DNA of 64,000 nucleotides from Epiperipatus broadwayi (lineage: Eukaryota > Onychophora > Udeonychophora > Euonychophora > Peripatidae), in assembly GCA_028023455.1 (NCBI GenBank), contig JAQFVV010000458.1, positions 250,001 to 314,000 of the forward strand, read 5' to 3'. The position numbers and the translations under genes are program-made. This document shows, one piece after another, positions 1-13,279 of this stretch; position 1 is the first letter of the stretch, and every line of letters starts with the position of its first letter. The notes under the pieces are model-generated. The model saw only the letters and a list, made by a program, of their open reading frames with translations. It ran no database searches and had not been told where the DNA came from.

Positions 1-86
1 AAATCTGTAGAGATTATAACCAGTAAATAAATTCAAGTATAATTATTATTAATTCCTTTAAGTTTGCCACTGTTTGATCATCATCA

Positions 87-362
87 TCAACCATTATCAA
101 TCCATTGGAGCATGAAGATATCTCCAAGTTCAATCCATCTTCTCCAATCTTTAGCTTCTCTTCTCCACATCCCTTCCGCACACTTTATTATTTCACCCAT
201 CCATCTCACATGTAGTTTCTTTCTGGGTCTTTTACAATCTCTTGGAATCCAGTTTAAAATTTCAATTGTCCATCTATTATCCTTTCTTTTAGCAATATGT
301 CCAGCCCAACTCCACTTCAGTCTTTTAATTTTTTCAATGAGGTCAGTAACACCTGTTTGCAT
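87..362 (-). mobile_element. Non-LTR retrotransposon (RTE-like), C-terminal end of the reverse-transcriptase protein
   Basis: A 91-codon open frame reads GVTDLIEKIKRLKW, then a WAGHIA block, then a basic KRPRKK stretch and RWMGEI, ending at QWIDNG. This order (W-WAGH-basic-RW) is the usual C-terminus of arthropod endonuclease/reverse-transcriptase LINE proteins, after the RT palm. It continues the frame that stops at 1989: the family normally runs straight from the 'RRDxxxN..R..K' block into 'VTD.I', so the two pieces are one element split by the sequence between 363 and 1988. The clade name (RTE-like) is inferred from the overall pattern. Confidence 0.75.
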
Positions 363-1988
363 TGTTTATACTTTTGGTTTTACATAATTTGCACATAGAC
401 TGCAAATTATGGATATCAAAGGAATCTTTTGTTTGAATTATCCCACTGCTTTTTTTTTTTTTTGGTTCACTTGCAAAAACATTCTGAAAAGAAATAGAAA
501 ACACATTTTTGAGTCAGTGAAGAGGATGTACTTTGATGTTAATACTGGAGACCAAGATAATTTATGGAAATATTCCACGCATGAACTTGTGTGGAACAAT
601 TGCAGCAAAGAAAAAGTAGAAAGAAATATTGCCTGAAAATTAGAAAACCATTGGTTTGGAGGGAATCAAAAAACCATTATAATGATTTTTTTTTCTTTGA
701 CTTGTCAATATCATACACATCATTCAAAATCATAAAAATAAATGGACATATCATGAACTAACTTTAGGAAAATGACTTTTTCTACACTCAGATTAAAATC
801 TATTATTTTGTTATTTACTAGAACTCAGAGGACAATCTTGTCTATCTGTCATCATACAAAATAACACAATAGGATCAGTAATAATGATTTTATAAAAATA
901 TCATGAAGACCTCAACATTTTGATTAAAATGAACAGAGCATCTTCATCAGTGGCCTGAATTTGTCAAAGAAATCTTACGAATTGCTGGATTCTAGATAGC
1001 TAAAAACCTGTTCATTTAATGAAATTTATAAATTTTTTTATTATTAACCTTAGTTATACATGAAACTTTTATTGTTGTTGTTATTATTATTATTTATTCT
1101 ATTGCATATTTCACTGTTTAATACTTAGTGTTTTATTAATATTTTAAATGCAACATTTTATTTCTCTTCTTTGTGTTATATGCATTTATATGTAGTAGGA
1201 TTACAAGCCTGCATTTTAATTTCAAGAGAGAAGAAAATTTAATTTGCACTCAGCATAACTTATTTCATTATTTGTTATATGCATTTAAAAATTGTATGTT
1301 AGTATAGACTTTTTTACAGAAATGTAAAAAGTTGCATATAGATTTTATCTGCTGTAGTAGAAATAATGGATGCAAAAATTAATATATGTTAATCTTAGAA
1401 TCATTATTTTAAAATTTTTATTAACATTAATATATACTACCAAAGTTATTAATTGTTTGATTAATGAAATGTTCATTCTGTAGCATGTTTAAAACCTATT
1501 TCATTAAATTGTTTGTTAATGTTTAAAACTTTTGCATTTCTTTATTTTCAATTCTACACATTATCTGAGTTATAAAATATTATACAATATATGAATTAAT
1601 AATATGATAATTAGTTAACCTCATATTAAAGCTAGCATTATGAGATCAAGTGGTTAAAATGAAGTATATTGATCATATAGTGGTCACTGCCTTATAACCA
1701 ATGTTATAGATAGTACCATGAGATCTAATCATTAATAATGCAAGCTATCATCACATTACCCGAAGTTTGACTAGTAAAGAGATACTTTAATGATTTCACT
1801 TTTCCAAGTTGGCAAGATTAGAGGATGAAGTATTTTTATTAGCTAATTGTGGAGTGCTAATTATCTTGTATTCACCCTATGCTATTTAGATGCTTCAGTA
1901 TAGTAGTTTATGGAATTTCTTAAAAAGAAATCAATTTATATGCATCTCAAATTTTAATCCCAATATCCTTTAGTTACAGTATAATTCA
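363..1988. other. 1.6 kb AT-rich insert splitting a LINE
   Basis: This sequence interrupts the LINE reading frame of the flanking pieces. It has one 75-codon open frame (409-636, +) without a recognised domain, and a short TTG/TTA microsatellite near 1072-1098. I saw no transposase motif and no clear terminal inverted repeats. It is probably a non-autonomous insertion or a filler from a rearrangement. Confidence 0.4.
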
Positions 1989-3200
1989 TTATCCATTTAT
2001 TTTTTGTTCTCTTACCCATACATTGTGTTTTTGATCTCTTCTTGTTACTCCCAACATGCATCTCTCCATACTTCTTTGAGTGGTCTGAAGTCTCTGCATT
2101 GCTCTTCTATTAAGTGTCCAAGTCTCAGATCCATAAGTAAGAACTGGCAAAACACATTTATTAAAAACCTTCCTTTTCAAACACCTAGGCATATTTCCTT
2201 TCAGCACCAAGTTATTTCTACCAAAAGCACTCCAACCAAATTTAATTCTATGATTAATTTCATCCATTATGTTTCCATCTGTATTAATAATCTGATTAAG
2301 ATAGTTCTAGTTGTTAACTTCATCTGACCCATCATAATCAATCTTTATTTTCATATTTTAAGAAAATCCATTAAACATTACTGTAGTTTTTTTTACATTT
2401 ATCTTTAGTCCTACTTTCATCTGCGAACTCCTGCAACATTTCCTGAAGTTCTAAAGCATTTTTTGCAAAAACAACTACATCATCTGCAAAATCTAAATGA
2501 CTTAAATAATCTCCATTTACTTTTGCTTCTTTAGTTTCCCATTTTAATCCATAAAATACTTCTTGCAACACTGCTGTAAAAAGTTTTGGAGATATGGAGT
2601 CACCCTGTCTTACACCCGTCTCAATGTTGACTTTACTAGTATCATTAATGTATTCTAATTGTTGCTGAAATATTCTTTAAAATATGACAATATCCTGGAT
2701 CTATACCCTGATGATCCAATCCTTTAATTACTGAAGAAATGTTTATAGAATCAAATGTCTTTTTCTAACCTACAACTTCTCTAAATACTTGGATATGATC
2801 TACTGTGCTAAAACCATTTTTAAATCCAGCTTGTTCGCTTGGTTGGTGGAAATACAATATTCTCTGTAGACGAGTTGTAATTATCGTGGTAAAAACTTTG
2901 TTAAATCAAAGTTTGCTATAAATGAGTTGTAATTACTTTGATAAAGATTTTGTATAAAACTGGTAAAAGAAATCTGTATTTTCTAATATTTCCTTCTATG
3001 CTAATATTTCTTTATTACTTTTTCAAAATATCATCATTATTACCAAATTTTCCCAATCATTTGATACATCCGTTATCATTTAGACATTTAATATATAATT
3101 TTGCTAATATTTTTTTTTATCTCATTCTAAGATATCACTTATTATTCCATCATTTTAAGGAGCCTTTCATTTCTTCATAGATATCATGGGCAATTCAGAA
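1989..3200 (-). mobile_element. Non-LTR retrotransposon (RTE-like), reverse-transcriptase core, broken
   Basis: Reading leftward on the minus strand the RT blocks appear in order but in shifting frames. First comes a LKEMK..LKNDGI region near 3170-3100 and LLPVLYKIF near 2950. Then come SEQAGFKNGFSTVDHI near 2840, GVRQGDSISPKLFTA near 2600 and the catalytic-site block HLDFADDVVVFAK near 2500. Last are NHRIKFGWSAFGR and VLPVLTYGSETWT (2267-1989). FADD is the family's usual active-site variant. Several frameshifts and a local duplication near 2880-2940 show that the copy is dead. The C-terminus is at 87-362, beyond the 1.6 kb insert. An endonuclease domain could lie upstream (above 3200) but was not resolved. 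Confidence 0.8.
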
Positions 3201-5267
3201 GATTTAGTAACTGTAGTAGATACTTTGTTTTCTTGTTTTTATTACTACATAATTCTTTATAAATGTTTTTCTCACATTCCATCATGTCTGTCATCTTCCT
3301 TTTTAGTAATAGTTCAATTTTTTTGTTTTTATTGTTGAAACATCTTTCTTTCAAATAACAAGATGTTTTTCACTTTTGAGATTTTTATTTTCTTTCATAG
3401 ATTTTCTTGCCAATTCAAAATTATTTTACAATGTAATTAATTCTTTTTTATGCTATTTTACAAAACTGTAAATACTCAATTTCTTTAATGGATTATTTTT
3501 AAAATTTTTCTTATTTTTTATTTTTTAATACATTATTTTATCTCAGTAGAAAATTTATTGATCAGTTGTTGCTTTTTTATACCAGCTATTTTTCTTGCAG
3601 TTCTTAATAATGTACCGGTTATCTTCATATTAATTTTATTCATTTCTGAACAATGTTTAAAATCTGTTAATATTTTAAAACAATTTTACAATACAAACTT
3701 TCTCTAATCTACTTGTTCTTTATTTTTTAAATGTAAATGGCTTTAAAACCACAGACATTATATGGTCCTTAAATATTTTTTTCCACCCTCAATCAGAAAT
3801 GCATTCCCATCATGCCTTCTTATAATGTCATGGAGATTCAAGATGAAGACATTTTCTGATGCTTGACCATCAATGACATGCATCAAGATTTATCATTATA
3901 CCAAATTCTGATATTTCAATAAGTGTGATATGGATTTCTTATGACAATTCTACATAATATGTTCTTTCAAAAAAATATTTTATTTCTATTCAGTTCTCAC
4001 CAAGGTATTCTTTATGCTCTTCTGTATGCTTAAAATACATTTTCTATTTGATGAGATATAATAATTAAAAATATTTAATTGGGTATGTTACCCTTTTGGT
4101 CTTCATGTCCTTAAATTTTCAAATGGCCTAAGGTTCTGAACCTAATTAAATTAGATTACATAACACATAGACTAAAAAAAAAGGGAAAATGATTATAAAA
4201 AATAAAGGAACCTCCCAACTATCAGAAATTTCATATCAAAACTTAAACTCATATGATGACAGAACTGTTCATTGATCAATAAATCCAGTAAACATAAATT
4301 TTATCCATGCTCTAACTACCACTATCTATAATTCTTTCAAAGGTATAGGAATTAAAATGATTGTATTTATTTATGATTTGAATATGTTCTTTTGGTTATA
4401 GAAATAAAAAATTTCAATAATTTTTTTTATTTGTATGTTTATTCAAACATTGGAAGAGGTAATAGGTGACATATAGTTTGCCTACTCAAAGGTATGATCA
4501 GCCATGTGAGTTCCTATAATGCATGAGTCAGTATTTGAAATGCTTTCTGCTGAGATCATGATAAAATAATAGCTTGCCATAAGTGACTTTATATAAGAAA
4601 AAATCACTATTTTATTATTATTGAAAAAAAAATCAAATTCTGAATATTTTTTTTTATTCTCATTTCTACTTTGTAAACTTCTTTATTCGGTTGCCTTTTT
4701 AACAGAATGAGTAAAATGAAATTTAATTTTAAAAATTAAAAATAATATATTTTTTTAAAAAAATTCAACTTGTTTTATTATAAAATATTTAAGATATGAA
4801 TTAACACATCTCCAAAATATTATATTATAACATTATATTTTGTTCAGCTAGAAAATATGTCACCTTCTTTTGTAAAATTTATTTACAATCTTTAGCTATT
4901 CCCAGTTTGTCAATCATATCTTTGATTAATGATGCCAATGTGTCAGAAACTTCATTATCTTTTTCATTGTAAACATAAACTTTTCTATGATAGTATTTTA
5001 TTAACTTGTTGATTTTTGTTATATAATGTGTATGAGTAACTGGATATTATTATCTTTTGTAATAAATATATTTTTATGTTATATTTCTGTAATAATTTTT
5101 TAAAGAATGTCTTCAAATATGGGAAATATTTTTTATGATTTCCTTCTAGAGGAAGGAACTAAGCTTAATGAGTTTTTTTATTTAACTTTTTATTTCTATA
5201 AAAAGAAGAATGCTGTAAAAAAATATAGAATAATACTCTTTCTGAAAAATACATTTATAGATGGTGT
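3201..5267. other. AT-rich sequence with no identified gene
   Basis: T-rich on the + strand near 3200-3600. It may hold the eroded endonuclease end of the neighbouring LINE, but no motif could be read with confidence. No RNA gene or intact repeat was seen. Confidence 0.4.
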
Positions 5268-6027
5268 TGTGACCCCAACTATGACTAGGTGACCAGCAAA
5301 CAAATATACAATAAACTCGACAGATAACAGCATATATATATTTATCAATAATTTATTAACTATTAAAAAAAGTTACTATTCAGATTTTTAACATAAATAT
5401 AAAGTCTACATTTGAGCGAGCCTAATTCACAAGTTAACTACTGAATAACAAATAATGTTTATATAGTTAAGGTATACTATTAATCACTTTACCTTCACTA
5501 ATGTCTATAGTCTTTATAACACAATCCTTGAAGAGTCTCTTGAGGCATTCAAAATAATAATAAGACCAAGACTGCTAAAAGTACTAGTAGGCTTAAACGA
5601 CCTGAAAGTCCACTGATAATGATCTTCACTGCCCTATATCATGATGACGCAGTGACAGAAGCAGCAAAACAGGAAAAAGCAAAACAGTCCTTTTTTTTTG
5701 CTTTTTATATCGATCTCTTCTTTTGTTTTTTTTTTATCTTTTCTGGAGTAATTTGTCTTTTGCTTTAATCAGTTCGCTTAATTAATTTACGTATTATTTG
5801 AAGTTTGTTATTGTAATGGAATTCATCTTAGATTTTAATTACACATACAATTAATTGGTCTTAGGAATTCATTTTCATATAAGGTAATTCATAAATCTAT
5901 TCAATTAATTAATATATACATGAGTATAAAAAGTTTTTATTTTTTAAACTTTGTTTAAGTAAACATTTCTTTTTAATGATTTATTTACCAGCATTATTAA
6001 GTTTAAAATATTATTTAATATTTTGCA
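5268..6027 (-). repeat. 3' LTR of a Ty3/gypsy-type element
   Basis: The block starts TGTGACCCCAACT on the + strand and ends TTTTGCA, so it has TG...CA termini. Its first ~35 bases match the outer ends of the two LTRs at 14923 and 15929 (shared ACCAGC-AACAAATA), so the families are related. A purine tract on the minus strand (complement of 6028-6043) directly precedes it, as expected for the polypurine tract that primes plus-strand DNA. Integrase remains follow at 6.4-6.6 kb. About 760 bp long. Interior similarity to the other LTRs is weak. Confidence 0.65.
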
Positions 6028-6660
6028 TTCTTCCCCTTACTCCAGAAAATTGTTTAGGCTTACATATAGTCGTTGAATCTGGCTGGTCTTTGTATCTGAT
6101 GTCTGGCTTTGGGTGATCTTGTCATTAATCCGTTCGGATTCAGTGTTGATTGTAGTTCCTGTTCCTTTCTTCTGGTTCCATGTCGTAGCTTTCTGGTTTT
6201 TTCTCTTCATCATCTACCAGTAGTTCATGTGTTGGTTCAGCTGTGTATTGTATTTCTTGAATTTCATCTTCTGGCATGGGCACTGCAATCTGCCAATCTT
6301 CTTCAAATCACCGATGAACATGATTTACAAGTCTTTTGTATATTGTTTCATCCTGTACTTGGATATTGCTATTGTTTTTGATAATATTTTCATGTTTATT
6401 CCTTTAAACCAATTCTTCCGGATTATATCTCGAACCCAAACTCTGTCACCTATTGTATATATTTTCTCTTTTCCGGTCCGTTATTTGTATTTTTTTCATC
6501 TTTTTCCTTCTCTGTTTTGTCAGACATACTTGGAAGTAAAAGTGATAATTTAATTCTCAGTTTCCTTCCTATCAACAGTTCTGTAGCTGTTGATTGGGTG
6601 GAGTGTTGATGCAATATAGCATTATATATTGTTTGCTGCATACTTATATTCTTTGACTGC
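6028..6660 (-). pseudogene. Gypsy-type pol fragment: integrase C-terminus and PPT
   Basis: The minus strand between 6641 and 6450 reads NAILHQHSTQSTATELLIGRKLR. This is the end of the integrase region in Ty3/gypsy elements, where the usual pattern is 'Y...HSTTG.SPAELLFGR.LRT'. It is followed downstream by frameshifted VWVRDI-type sequence near 6440-6420, the integrase C-terminal module. The reading then decays toward the polypurine tract at 6028-6043. Everything upstream of the integrase tail (gag, protease, RT, RNase H and integrase core) is absent, so the element is truncated near 6660. Confidence 0.7.
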
Positions 6661-6689
6661 TTGAGGGCTATCTATCTCTTAAGTAATAT

Positions 6690-7060
6690 GTGCATAGACC
6701 TTAACTTTGCAATAATATTGCAGTTAGAGTGCGCAGTTTTTGTGCGTAGCTTGGAGAAACAGCGCCGCATAGTGGGCTAGAATCATTGTAGTTGCTGGTA
6801 GCAGATGACATAAGCTAAATGGGCTTATGCATGATAACCAGCTCCACCAAGTGGGCTGCTTTGGTTCCAGCTAGCTGGTGAAATGGTTCTGTGCTTGCGC
6901 ATGGTTGGACAGTGCCACCTACTGGCTGGAACAAGCATTGCTGCTTTTGACCCCTACTGTGGGTACTTCTGCGTGTTTATGCAGAAATAGCGCCTCTAGC
7001 GGTGGGAGTACACTATTTCCACAACTACTGAGCAAAATTATATAATTTTGCTAATTAGTT
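6690..7060. repeat. GC-richer block with short repeats and a perfect palindrome; probable transposon relic
   Basis: This block is clearly richer in G and C than its surroundings and abuts the truncated gypsy element. It has no open frame of note. It contains AGCGCC-CTAGCGGTGGG, a motif style frequent in short DNA transposons of invertebrates, and ends beside a perfect 22-bp palindrome at 7031-7052. Its identity is unknown. Confidence 0.35.
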
Positions 7061-10000
7061 CCGGATGTTAATTTAGATTTTTTAAAATAGGTTACAATTT
7101 TATGGGTGTGTTTAATTAATGATGTTTGTCAGTAGAGGTATAAAAATGAGGATTGTCAGTTTAAAGGGCTACTGTTCGACTGCTGCTGCTGCTGATATTT
7201 TCAGGGGTACAGCAATCTTCTAATGTACTTTGAATAACTAATAATTTTTTTTAATTATTTTTTTTTTTTAATCTAAGTATTAATTTGTTAAAATGTTGTA
7301 TTTGTTAACCTAGAATGCAAGGCTAGGCAATTTATATAAAGTATTCTTTGCTTTTAAAACCTAGTTCAATTAGAATGGTCTAAACAGTTAACATCATGCT
7401 TTGGAAGAATAATTATTTTATTATTATTCAATTTTGTCACTTATACTTTGAATTCTGAAAGAAACCAGGTAATATTTTTTATATTAGTTTCCAAAACTGT
7501 GCTGGACATTGTATTATGTTACTTCTCTCTATTGTATTTTATTTTCAGGAGAAAGAGATTAAAGTTAATTATAAAAAAAAGACTTAAAAACTTGACTTTG
7601 GAGATAAAGAGTTATATTAACTGTTATTACTAATTACTAATTCTAGAATGCTCAACTTACATTGATTTAAATAAATATGTGAAGTATTTTCTCAATATAA
7701 AGACTTACAAGCACTAACTTGTCATAATTGATATAGGAGGAGAGCTTTATAATATGCTTTGTTTTCTTAGTGTTTTGCTAAAAATAAATAAATATTTAGA
7801 ATAAAATTGAAGCAAAGAAATTAATGGAAAACTTTATGGAAGTAAATACAGCTTGGATGTATAAGAATAATAGACATTATGTAAATGGAATTGCGAACTT
7901 TTACATTTAATGGTAATTTTTTTAAAAAAAAATTGTTAAAATGCTATATCTAAGTGAACTAAAAGAAAAAAAATTTTTTTGAAAGTTAAGATTTTTTTTT
8001 TTAATGCGTTTTAAGAAGAAAAAACAAAACTATTTATTTTCTAATAGAACCGTGAACAAAAATTAACTGACAACTTTCTTAGTTAATATTATTAGATACA
8101 AAATGGAAATTTTCAAACAAGCTAGCTTATATTTAAGAATGGTTTAAAATGGATCCAGACTTTTGCTTATTTAAAAAAAAAAAACTTTTGTTAAGTGTTC
8201 TTGTTATTTTATTGCTTATTTTAGAAAGTCATATTTGCTCTCATTTTCTTATGTAAGAAAATATATGTGATAAGTATGGATATGCCATTCTATAGATTAT
8301 TCACTGAGAAAGGATGTTGCACGCCCGCGACAAACTACTCATTATGGAAAGAATTCTGATAATGAATTATGGTGTTTATATATATATTCTTTAATATTTT
8401 ATATATTGCTATTACCATGCCAAGATATTTTTTTTTATGTTTTTCTTTAAATGATTTATAACATAATATGTAAGTATTCCTATAACATGGAAGGTAAATT
8501 TTGTATGTTTTATATTTGTTGGTTTAAGGTAAATTTTATAATACCTTTTGTCCAAGTAGAGATACTTACCTCTTACCATTTATTAATAGTGTTTATTAGT
8601 GTTTTATTTATTCATGGGTAAACAGGCAATGTAGGTTTATCAGAAGCTCACAATAGTTTATAATTATTATGATAGAATAATTTTATGGTTTAGTTTTAAT
8701 ATAATTAAGCGTTTATTAGTCATATATTTATTAATATTTACCTTTGCTATTATTTCCACTTTATTTTTATAAATTTTATACTGTTTATTGAGTGTGTGTG
8801 TGTATATTCCTTATTCAATGCAAATTTCTTTTATTGTGCTATTTTAAAATATTTTACAGACGTTTGACTAATTGGTTTTGGACACTGTTTAATGTATGTA
8901 ATTTTTAGCGTGAATATTAACTTATCTATCTTATGAGTGATAATTTTATTATCTTGCCATTGCTTAGTCTAGGATTTATGCTTATTCCCCTTTATTAAGT
9001 CTGGGAGGCATTAGTCTTTATTAAATGTTTTATGTATTGTGCTTTGTGGAATGGAGTGCGCTCTTCCCATTGTTTCACATTTGTATTCCATGAGAGGATA
9101 ATATTTTATATTTTAGGATTGTTTTCATGTTTTGCTAAGGCAGCTAGGTCCCATGAGAGGATCATTTCATAGTGTGTATTCGGTTTTTTCCTAAGTGTTG
9201 AGACCTTGTCCACACATATTTTTGCCATGTTAGAATCTACCATGCTATTTTCATTCATGTAGTTTTGTTCTGAGAAGCCTTTCTTTATTATTGTATCCCT
9301 CATGATGTGGGGAAGTTATTTCTGTTTTAAGAGGGATATGGCTATGATAACATAGATGTTGAAGTATTTAGTTCTTAAAGGCACACTTTATTATTTGTAG
9401 TGCTTTTGTTAAGTGAAACAGTGTCTGTATTGTGCTGCTGTGTCTTACCAGCAGTTCACAAGTAAACCAACAATGTATTAGTAATTTAAATGCTTATTTT
9501 GTGCATAGCATAATAAGAAATACACATATGCAATGTCATCTTTATCATCATCTGGGAGTAATTCGCCATTGGATTAGTAAGACATTTTAAGGTTAAATAT
9601 TTCTTTGTTGTGTGGCCATAAATGAAATATATGTGTCTACGTGGTTTCTGATGATGTTCCCTTGTATTTTTATTTTAAAAAAATAGACAATAATTGTCTT
9701 ATTTATCTTGATGTGATGATTGTCATTATCATTCAAGTTCACTAATTCAAACTCAGTAATAAATTAGTTCAGATTAAAGTTTTTAATCTTTAGTATGTTT
9801 TAATATTGTCAATAAAGGTATTACGAATTGTTACCTGACAAAAAGGTATATTTCAAGGATTGTATTGCTTGAAGTGTAGTTTATTAAGCTATTTTTATTA
9901 TTATTATTATTATTATTAAATGCTTGTTTAATGGGATGATTTAGTTTAGAATAGATTAAAAATAAATAGATAAATATTGGAACAATTTACCTTAATTGAA

Positions 10001-11388
10001 TGTATTAATTAACTTATCCCAAATGTTTATAACTATAACGGATAGTTTGCTAGTGTTAGGTGATTATGCATTATTTATTTATGGCATCCTGTTCAAAAAG
10101 AAAACAGCGCCTATATTTGGCATGACTTTCACAATGATGTTGTAAATAAATTTTAGTGTTGGAAAATCCAGTATGTTAATAAATGTATTTATTGTTATTT
10201 AAATCTAGTCTTTGTGGTTCTATATATGATTTCTTGTGTCCTGAATTTTTAATTATATAACAGAAATCTTGGTGAATCAGATGACCAATTCTCATACAGA
10301 TCCAAAATCCCAATGTTAAAATGAAAATATTGCATAGTTCAAAGAACTGAGTATTTATTTTATTTTTCTTTGGATTATTTAATTCATTTTTCAGACTGCA
10401 CATTATTTTATTTATCTTATAAACAAAAAATACATTAATTAAACTTGATTATTTTTTTAATTGTGTTATTGATGGGTAGTAGAAAGATATAAACGGTACT
10501 CTTTCTTTCTATTATTTCGAGTGTCATCCTGAGTAAAAAACTTTGATTTTCCAAATTTATATTTTTTTTAGGCAATTGTTAAGTAGATTGAACACTTCTT
10601 TAGGCAATTATTATTATTATAATATATTAGAATACATAAGCTTATAAGAGAAGTGTATGTCTCCTATAGTCTACTAGGATGCCATTCATTTGTTCAGCAA
10701 CACAATACAATGATATATTTCCAAAATTAACAAGAAGAACCCTGAGATCATTACTTATTATTTCATTGGTTACTAATTCATTTTTTTAGTTTTAAAATTA
10801 TGGTGATGGCATAAGAAATTCATTATTGTTTATTGTACTATTAGAAGGGTACATTCCATTTCACTCTACAAGAGTAGAGTAGATCATATTGTGGCAATAA
10901 AAAAAAAATATTGTGATAAATAATACTCTTTAAGATTGAAAGAAGATACAGAAAGATTATATTAGAAGACGTTGTATTAAATGTAAAATATTTATGTTGC
11001 TCAGAGAATGTATTTTGGTAAAGGGAAAATATATGTTCCAAAAGTGTTGCAAAGGAATGAGTGATAGTTTTTCCTTTTCCTAGTTTATTTATTTACTTTA
11101 TAGTAATGCACTTTATTATTGTTTTGAAATTCCCTTATATTTTTTAATACATGTCTCTGTAGTAAATGTTAAAATAACTAACCGCCCACTGAGCTTAGCT
11201 GAATTCTCTCTCTCTCTCTTTTCCCTAGATTAGATTAGTAAGAATGTTGCTGATGACAATATTAAAATTGTTTTGCTTACATGCATGATAACATTATATT
11301 GTTTTAACTATTGTTATATATTAATTATTTTCTATGCAACTATTACACTTTTAATTACTTATTTCATGTATTAAATTTGAAAAACTAG
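7061..11388. other. Region upstream of the first visible THOC7 exon; intron or 5' flank
   Basis: AT-rich, with CTG microsatellite at 7183-7196, TTA microsatellite near 9893-9917 and CT microsatellite near 11206-11219. The missing N-terminal exons of THOC7 could lie here but I did not find them. The minus strand at 9106-9303 has a 65-codon open frame ending EMILSWDLAALAKHENN, loosely like the integrase tail of some gypsy elements; this is weak. Confidence 0.35.
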
Positions 11389-11455
11389 GAAGTTAAAAGA
11401 ATTGGATGATGAATTGGCAGAATTAAAGAACACTAAAAGGAGTCTTGGAGAAAAG
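11389..11455 (+). CDS. THOC7: THOC7 (THO complex subunit 7), internal coding exon
   Basis: THOC7 is a coiled-coil subunit of the THO complex, the core of TREX, which couples transcription and splicing to mRNA export in the nucleus. The exon follows an AG at 11387-11388 and ends before GT at 11456. After one base completing a split codon it reads KLKELDDELAELKNTKRSLG then EK, a heptad-rich helix. This matches the family's 'LKELE.L.KEL..L...K.S.E.K' segment and ends in phase 0. The next exon starts exactly where the conserved LELR-KQFHVL block should begin. The acceptor has a weak pyrimidine tract. Upstream exons encoding roughly two thirds of the protein are not visible. Confidence 0.85.
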
Positions 11456-13279
11456 GTATTTTAACATTCCTTATATATGTGTTAGTATATATCTGTAAAT
11501 ATGTAGAGAAAAATGGAAAAAATAAATTTTTTATAGGATATCAAGAATATTGAAACATTATTTATATCCAAATGTACATTACAAACCAAAACTAAATTTA
11601 TATATAGTGTCATAATCGTCTTCTATTAAAAGCAGGAACCTGCTATATATTTTATTCTTCAATCATTACTCATTAGTGTGTTTTTTGCTCATAGGATGAG
11701 CCTTTTTTCAAAAGATATAGCATATGTAATACATAAAGAATGTAGTGTGATACCAGACTTAGAGTTGGGGAGAGTCATCACTGCACCATGAGCAGAAATA
11801 TGGAAATTGTCTTTGTTATTTCAGGAATAGTGGAAGAGATAAAAACTTAATTCAACAAAAAATTTGAATGAATTACAAATATATCTTACTAACTTGATTA
11901 TGATACAGAAAATGAAGCTGCTGTTGCCAAAGCTTTAATATGCAGCTTTTAAAATCAATTCTTTATTATAAACTAAATAGTTTATTCAATATTTTCTAGT
12001 TAAATAAGAATAGTGTTTCTGTTGGCAATTTTGTATATGAGTATAATTATCATTTCTGAACATCAGTTAAAGAAATTTCAGATTGCATGATGGTCATACA
12101 ATTGCAGCCCTCAATGTGTATTTGATATGGAATTTGTAATAGAAATCTGTTTATATTGTAGATCACAAAAAAGTAATAATCATTCTGTACTTCTGATTTT
12201 GATTAATAAAGATTACTTTATACATTTCTGTATACCATTTCTATTTCCTTCTGAAAGAGCAACATAGGCCTGACTGTTAATATTTTTCTAGAATACATTA
12301 TTGATGTGAGCTGGCTAAAATGTAGGCAGATTTAATATCTTGGGACTTATTCTCAACTTTGGGAATGTCAAAAGGGAGAAGGTTTATAAATATAAATAAT
12401 GAAATTTATTTGTTCCTAAAATAAAGTGCAGTAGCATATTATCTATGAAGCCATGGACATTGCAAAGTAGCCATGATGATTGGAGAAATGCATTGATGGA
12501 TTAGATTTATCATTAAGTATTTAAGAAACTATTTCTATTTATGTACCAATAAATAAAAAAGTAGATATAATTTTGTTTCATAGATAAAGTATGCAAAGGC
12601 TACAATTAGAAGTGAGATTGCAAAAGAAGTTCAAATTGCTCAAGTGCTTACAAGTGCAGATTATTGGACAGATAGATTAGTACTGTGTATGGTTAAAGTA
12701 ATAGATGCATTAAATTGCAAATCCTACTGCAAAATATTGATAGAAAATTTGATGTTCATTTTTTAGGAGCAACTGCTATTTATGCTAAATTTCGACAATT
12801 ATTAAACATTAAGGTTTCAAGTTTGTATTTTCAGGATTGGCATATTATTAAGGCATGGATTGTATTATTAAAATAAAATATGACATTTCTACTTGGCAGA
12901 ATATTAAATTGTATGTGAAACTTTGTAAGCAGTATAAAGGGTTAAATGAAAAATTTTAATTACTGACAAAAAGTTTTTAAAATGGTTGATACTAATATGT
13001 GCTGATTATTATTTTTTTAAAAAAAAGATTCATTGAGATTAATATGGATATACAAAATGAAATTATAATCCTATTAAATCCATGTACTCTTGTATAATGA
13101 TGATATTTGAATAGATAGAAGGAATATTTTGTTTGCCTTCTGAATAATGATGTAGGGAGTAAGATGATAACTTAATAACCTACTCATTTAGATTTGGACA
13201 AAGATATCCAACCTAATAAAGTTAGAATAACTCTTTGTAATCTTAGAAATGGAAAGGTTACAGCTTCTGCAAAATTTTA
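11456..13279. other. Start of a 14.5 kb THOC7 intron, unassigned part
   Basis: AT-rich intronic sequence. A frame near 12585-12720 (+) reads KYAKATIRSEIAKEVQ, which looks protein-like but is not recognised. It may belong to the LINE relic that follows. Confidence 0.4.

Noticed and set aside
64-387. 107-codon open frame on the + strand
   Set aside because: It is antisense to the LINE C-terminal frame at 87-362, which has clear family motifs.
405-640. Possible small gene in the LINE insert
   Set aside because: No domain, no splice or promoter evidence, composition like its surroundings.
2004-2327. 107-codon + strand open frame
   Set aside because: Antisense shadow of the LINE frame at 1989-2267.
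6109-6553. Overlapping + strand frames rich in Phe and Leu that look like membrane proteins
   Set aside because: They are antisense to gypsy integrase and pol remains; the hydrophobic look comes from the T-rich complement.
7808-7912. Short frame IEAKKLMENFMEV... considered as a missing THOC7 exon
   Set aside because: It does not match the expected THOC7 helix sequence and has no suitable splice sites.
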